A program made the translations under genes and the position numbers. From positions 1 to 64,000 of the forward strand of contig CAVOII010000004.1 of assembly GCA_963696025.1 (NCBI GenBank): a DNA stretch of 64,000 nt, in the 5' to 3' direction. The DNA is from JABCYV01 sp963696025. GTDB taxonomy: Bacteria; Acidobacteriota; Terriglobia; Terriglobales; Acidobacteriaceae. Below, piece after piece: positions 62,748-64,000 of the stretch; the first letter of the stretch is position 1; each line of letters opens with the position of its first letter. Below the pieces are notes generated by a model. It did no database searches, was not told the DNA's origin, and was given only the letters and a program-made list of their open reading frames with translations.

Positions 62748-62956
62748 GAAACCAAAGTTTTCTCGCTTTGGGATCGGGAAGCGTGGGGCGAAGTAGCTCA
62801 CGCCATCACCTATGAAATTGCCTGGATACCGGAACCGCCGTGCTGGCGGAGTTGCAAAGCCTTTTGACGGCGCAATTCTGCTGGACAGTCTTCGAGTGGC
62901 CTTGCAAAGTTGAGGGCTGAAATCGAGTCTGGCGTGGGTTTTATTCGGAGGACGTT

Positions 62957-64000
62957 ATGGGTTGCATCGAGAGACTTCGGTCTGGTGATCAAGACGATAG
63001 AGATCGCCAATTTGAGCAAATCGTGGGCAGCAGCCCTGCTCTGGAATCTGTGCTCGCGGAAGTGGAGCGCGTCGCGCCAACCGATTCCACCGTGCTGGTT
63101 CTGGGAGAAACCGGAACGGGCAAGGAGTTGATGGCCCGCGCCATTCACAATCTCAGCGGGCGCTACGGACGCCCCTTCGTGACGCTGAATTGTTCTGCCA
63201 TTCCCTTCGATCTTTTGGAGAGCGAACTGTTCGGGCACGAGAAGGGCGCCTTCACCGGAGCCATCGCACAAAAACTTGGCCGGTTCGAAATGGCCGATAC
63301 TGGCACTCTGTTCCTTGACGAAATCGGGGACTTGCCGCTGGCGTTGCAGCCGAAACTTTTACGCGTTTTGCAGGAACAAGAGTTCGAGCGCTTGGGCAGC
63401 GGCCGTACCCATCGCATCAACGTGCGTCTGGTTGCCGCTACCCATCGCGATCTGGCCCAGATGGTTGCGCGTCATGAATTCCGCAGTGATCTCTACTACC
63501 GCCTGAACGTGTTTCCGCTGGTGCTGCCGCCCCTGCGCGAACGCCGCGAAGACATTGCGCAACTGGTTTCGCATTTTGTCGAGCTGCTTGCCCGGCGCAT
63601 GGGGAAGCGCATTGAACAGATACCGCAGACCACCATGAATGCGTTCATTGAGTACTCCTGGCCGGGTAATGTACGCGAACTCCAAAACCTCATTGAACGA
63701 GCCGTAATCCGATCGGACGATGGCGTGCTGCCCAATCCTCTGCCTCCATCACAGACGAATACAATCCCCACGGTCGCCCCACAGGGCACACTGCACGAAT
63801 ATCAAGCAACTCTGATCTTGCAGACATTGCGGGCTGCCGGAGGAATGATAGGAGGACCGCGCGGAGCGGCTGCTCGGCTGGGGCTTAAGCGTACAACATT
63901 AGTCTCCAAGATGAAGAGGCTCGGGATTTACCGAACGCGGCCCCAAGGATACACAGATGCGTTCCAGGAGGGATCGGAGAGCGAGCCGTTGTTAAAACCG
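62957..64000 (+). CDS. Sigma54 activator lacking a sensor domain (runs off window)
   Basis: The gene starts at ATG 62957 after GGAGG and is open to the window end (348 codons seen). A short N-terminus (MGCIERLRSGDQDDRDRQFE) leads directly into the AAA+ domain: GETGTGKE at 50-57, GAFTGA at 97-102, FLDEIGDLP, RVLQEQEFERLGSG, RLNVFPLVLPPLRERREDI. It ends in a Fis-like segment (GGMIGGPRGAAARLGLKRTT). Without a receiver it may be constitutively active or controlled by protein binding or amount. It lies about 290 bases after the STAS gene and may be co-transcribed from the sigma54 promoter. Confidence 0.9.
   Translation, partial: MGCIERLRSGDQDDRDRQFEQIVGSSPALESVLAEVERVAPTDSTVLVLGETGTGKELMARAIHNLSGRYGRPFVTLNCSAIPFDLLESELFGHEKGAFTGAIAQKLGRFEMADTGTLFLDEIGDLPLALQPKLLRVLQEQEFERLGSGRTHRINVRLVAATHRDLAQMVARHEFRSDLYYRLNVFPLVLPPLRERREDIAQLVSHFVELLARRMGKRIEQIPQTTMNAFIEYSWPGNVRELQNLIERAVIRSDDGVLPNPLPPSQTNTIPTVAPQGTLHEYQATLILQTLRAAGGMIGGPRGAAARLGLKRTTLVSKMKRLGIYRTRPQGYTDAFQEGSESEPLLKP

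Overview
The window looks like a chromosomal segment of an uncultured member of the Acidobacteriota, most likely class Terriglobia. The evidence is two winged-helix/TPR regulators, a VWFA-domain protein of the acidobacterial type, a BshB1-type deacetylase, a DUF6429 protein, and many small intergenic hairpin repeats of the kind common in these moderately GC-rich genomes. Gene order is mostly housekeeping genes in short units, with several patches of decay.

Layout. 0-3.4 kb: a decayed retropepsin-like gene and a winged-helix/TPR regulator broken by three one-base shifts. 3.4-12.4 kb: secreted proteins, a serine hydrolase, a beta-helix protein, an alcohol dehydrogenase, small hypothetical genes, several related intergenic repeats and the 5' half of a tRNA-Gly gene. 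12.4-26.8 kb: metabolic genes (split-barrel flavoprotein, alpha/beta hydrolase, NAD kinase, amidohydrolase, di-heme protein, lysA overlapping a GAF/PP2C phosphatase, hpt, metallo-hydrolase, O-methyltransferase, bshB1, FAD oxidase). 26.8-33.8 kb: a HEPN-motif protein, a fluoride module (riboswitch, crcB, DUF190 and a small membrane protein), prenyl synthase, lone receiver, xseB, and a fused homocysteine methyltransferase/MTHFR. 33.8-41.5 kb: EVE protein, CIRCE-controlled groES-groEL with repeats between the two genes, ferritin, VWA protein, orphan antitoxin, CAP protein. 41.5-47.1 kb: a respiratory formate dehydrogenase operon fdnGHI-fdhE whose catalytic subunit needs selenocysteine (in-frame UGA followed by a SECIS-like hairpin). 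47.7-49.7 kb: a tRNA-Arg next to a truncated integrase, a DUF5677 pseudogene and two IS110-family stubs: a decayed integrative element. 50-52 kb: a second, intact winged-helix/TPR regulator. 53.2-57.2 kb: a copper-resistance cluster (TolC-like outer-membrane gene, Cys-rich protein, CPH-type P1B ATPase) damaged by a rearrangement and a frameshift. 57.7-64 kb: a signalling block (DUF4118 histidine kinase, receiver, REC-PAS3-sigma54 activator, STAS protein behind a -24/-12 promoter, and a second sigma54 activator that runs off the end).

How the genes work together. The fdn operon would feed electrons from periplasmic formate through FdnH and FdnI to quinone. The fluoride riboswitch would switch on CrcB-mediated fluoride export. 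CIRCE implies HrcA control of the chaperonins. The end of the window is an overlapping phospho-signalling operon ending in sigma54-dependent transcription, with a matching sigma54 promoter nearby.

No CRISPR array, intact prophage or clearly new multi-gene system was found. The strongest non-routine signals are the selenocysteine site, the fluoride locus with a small unannotated membrane protein, the sigma54/STAS block, and several decay junctions.
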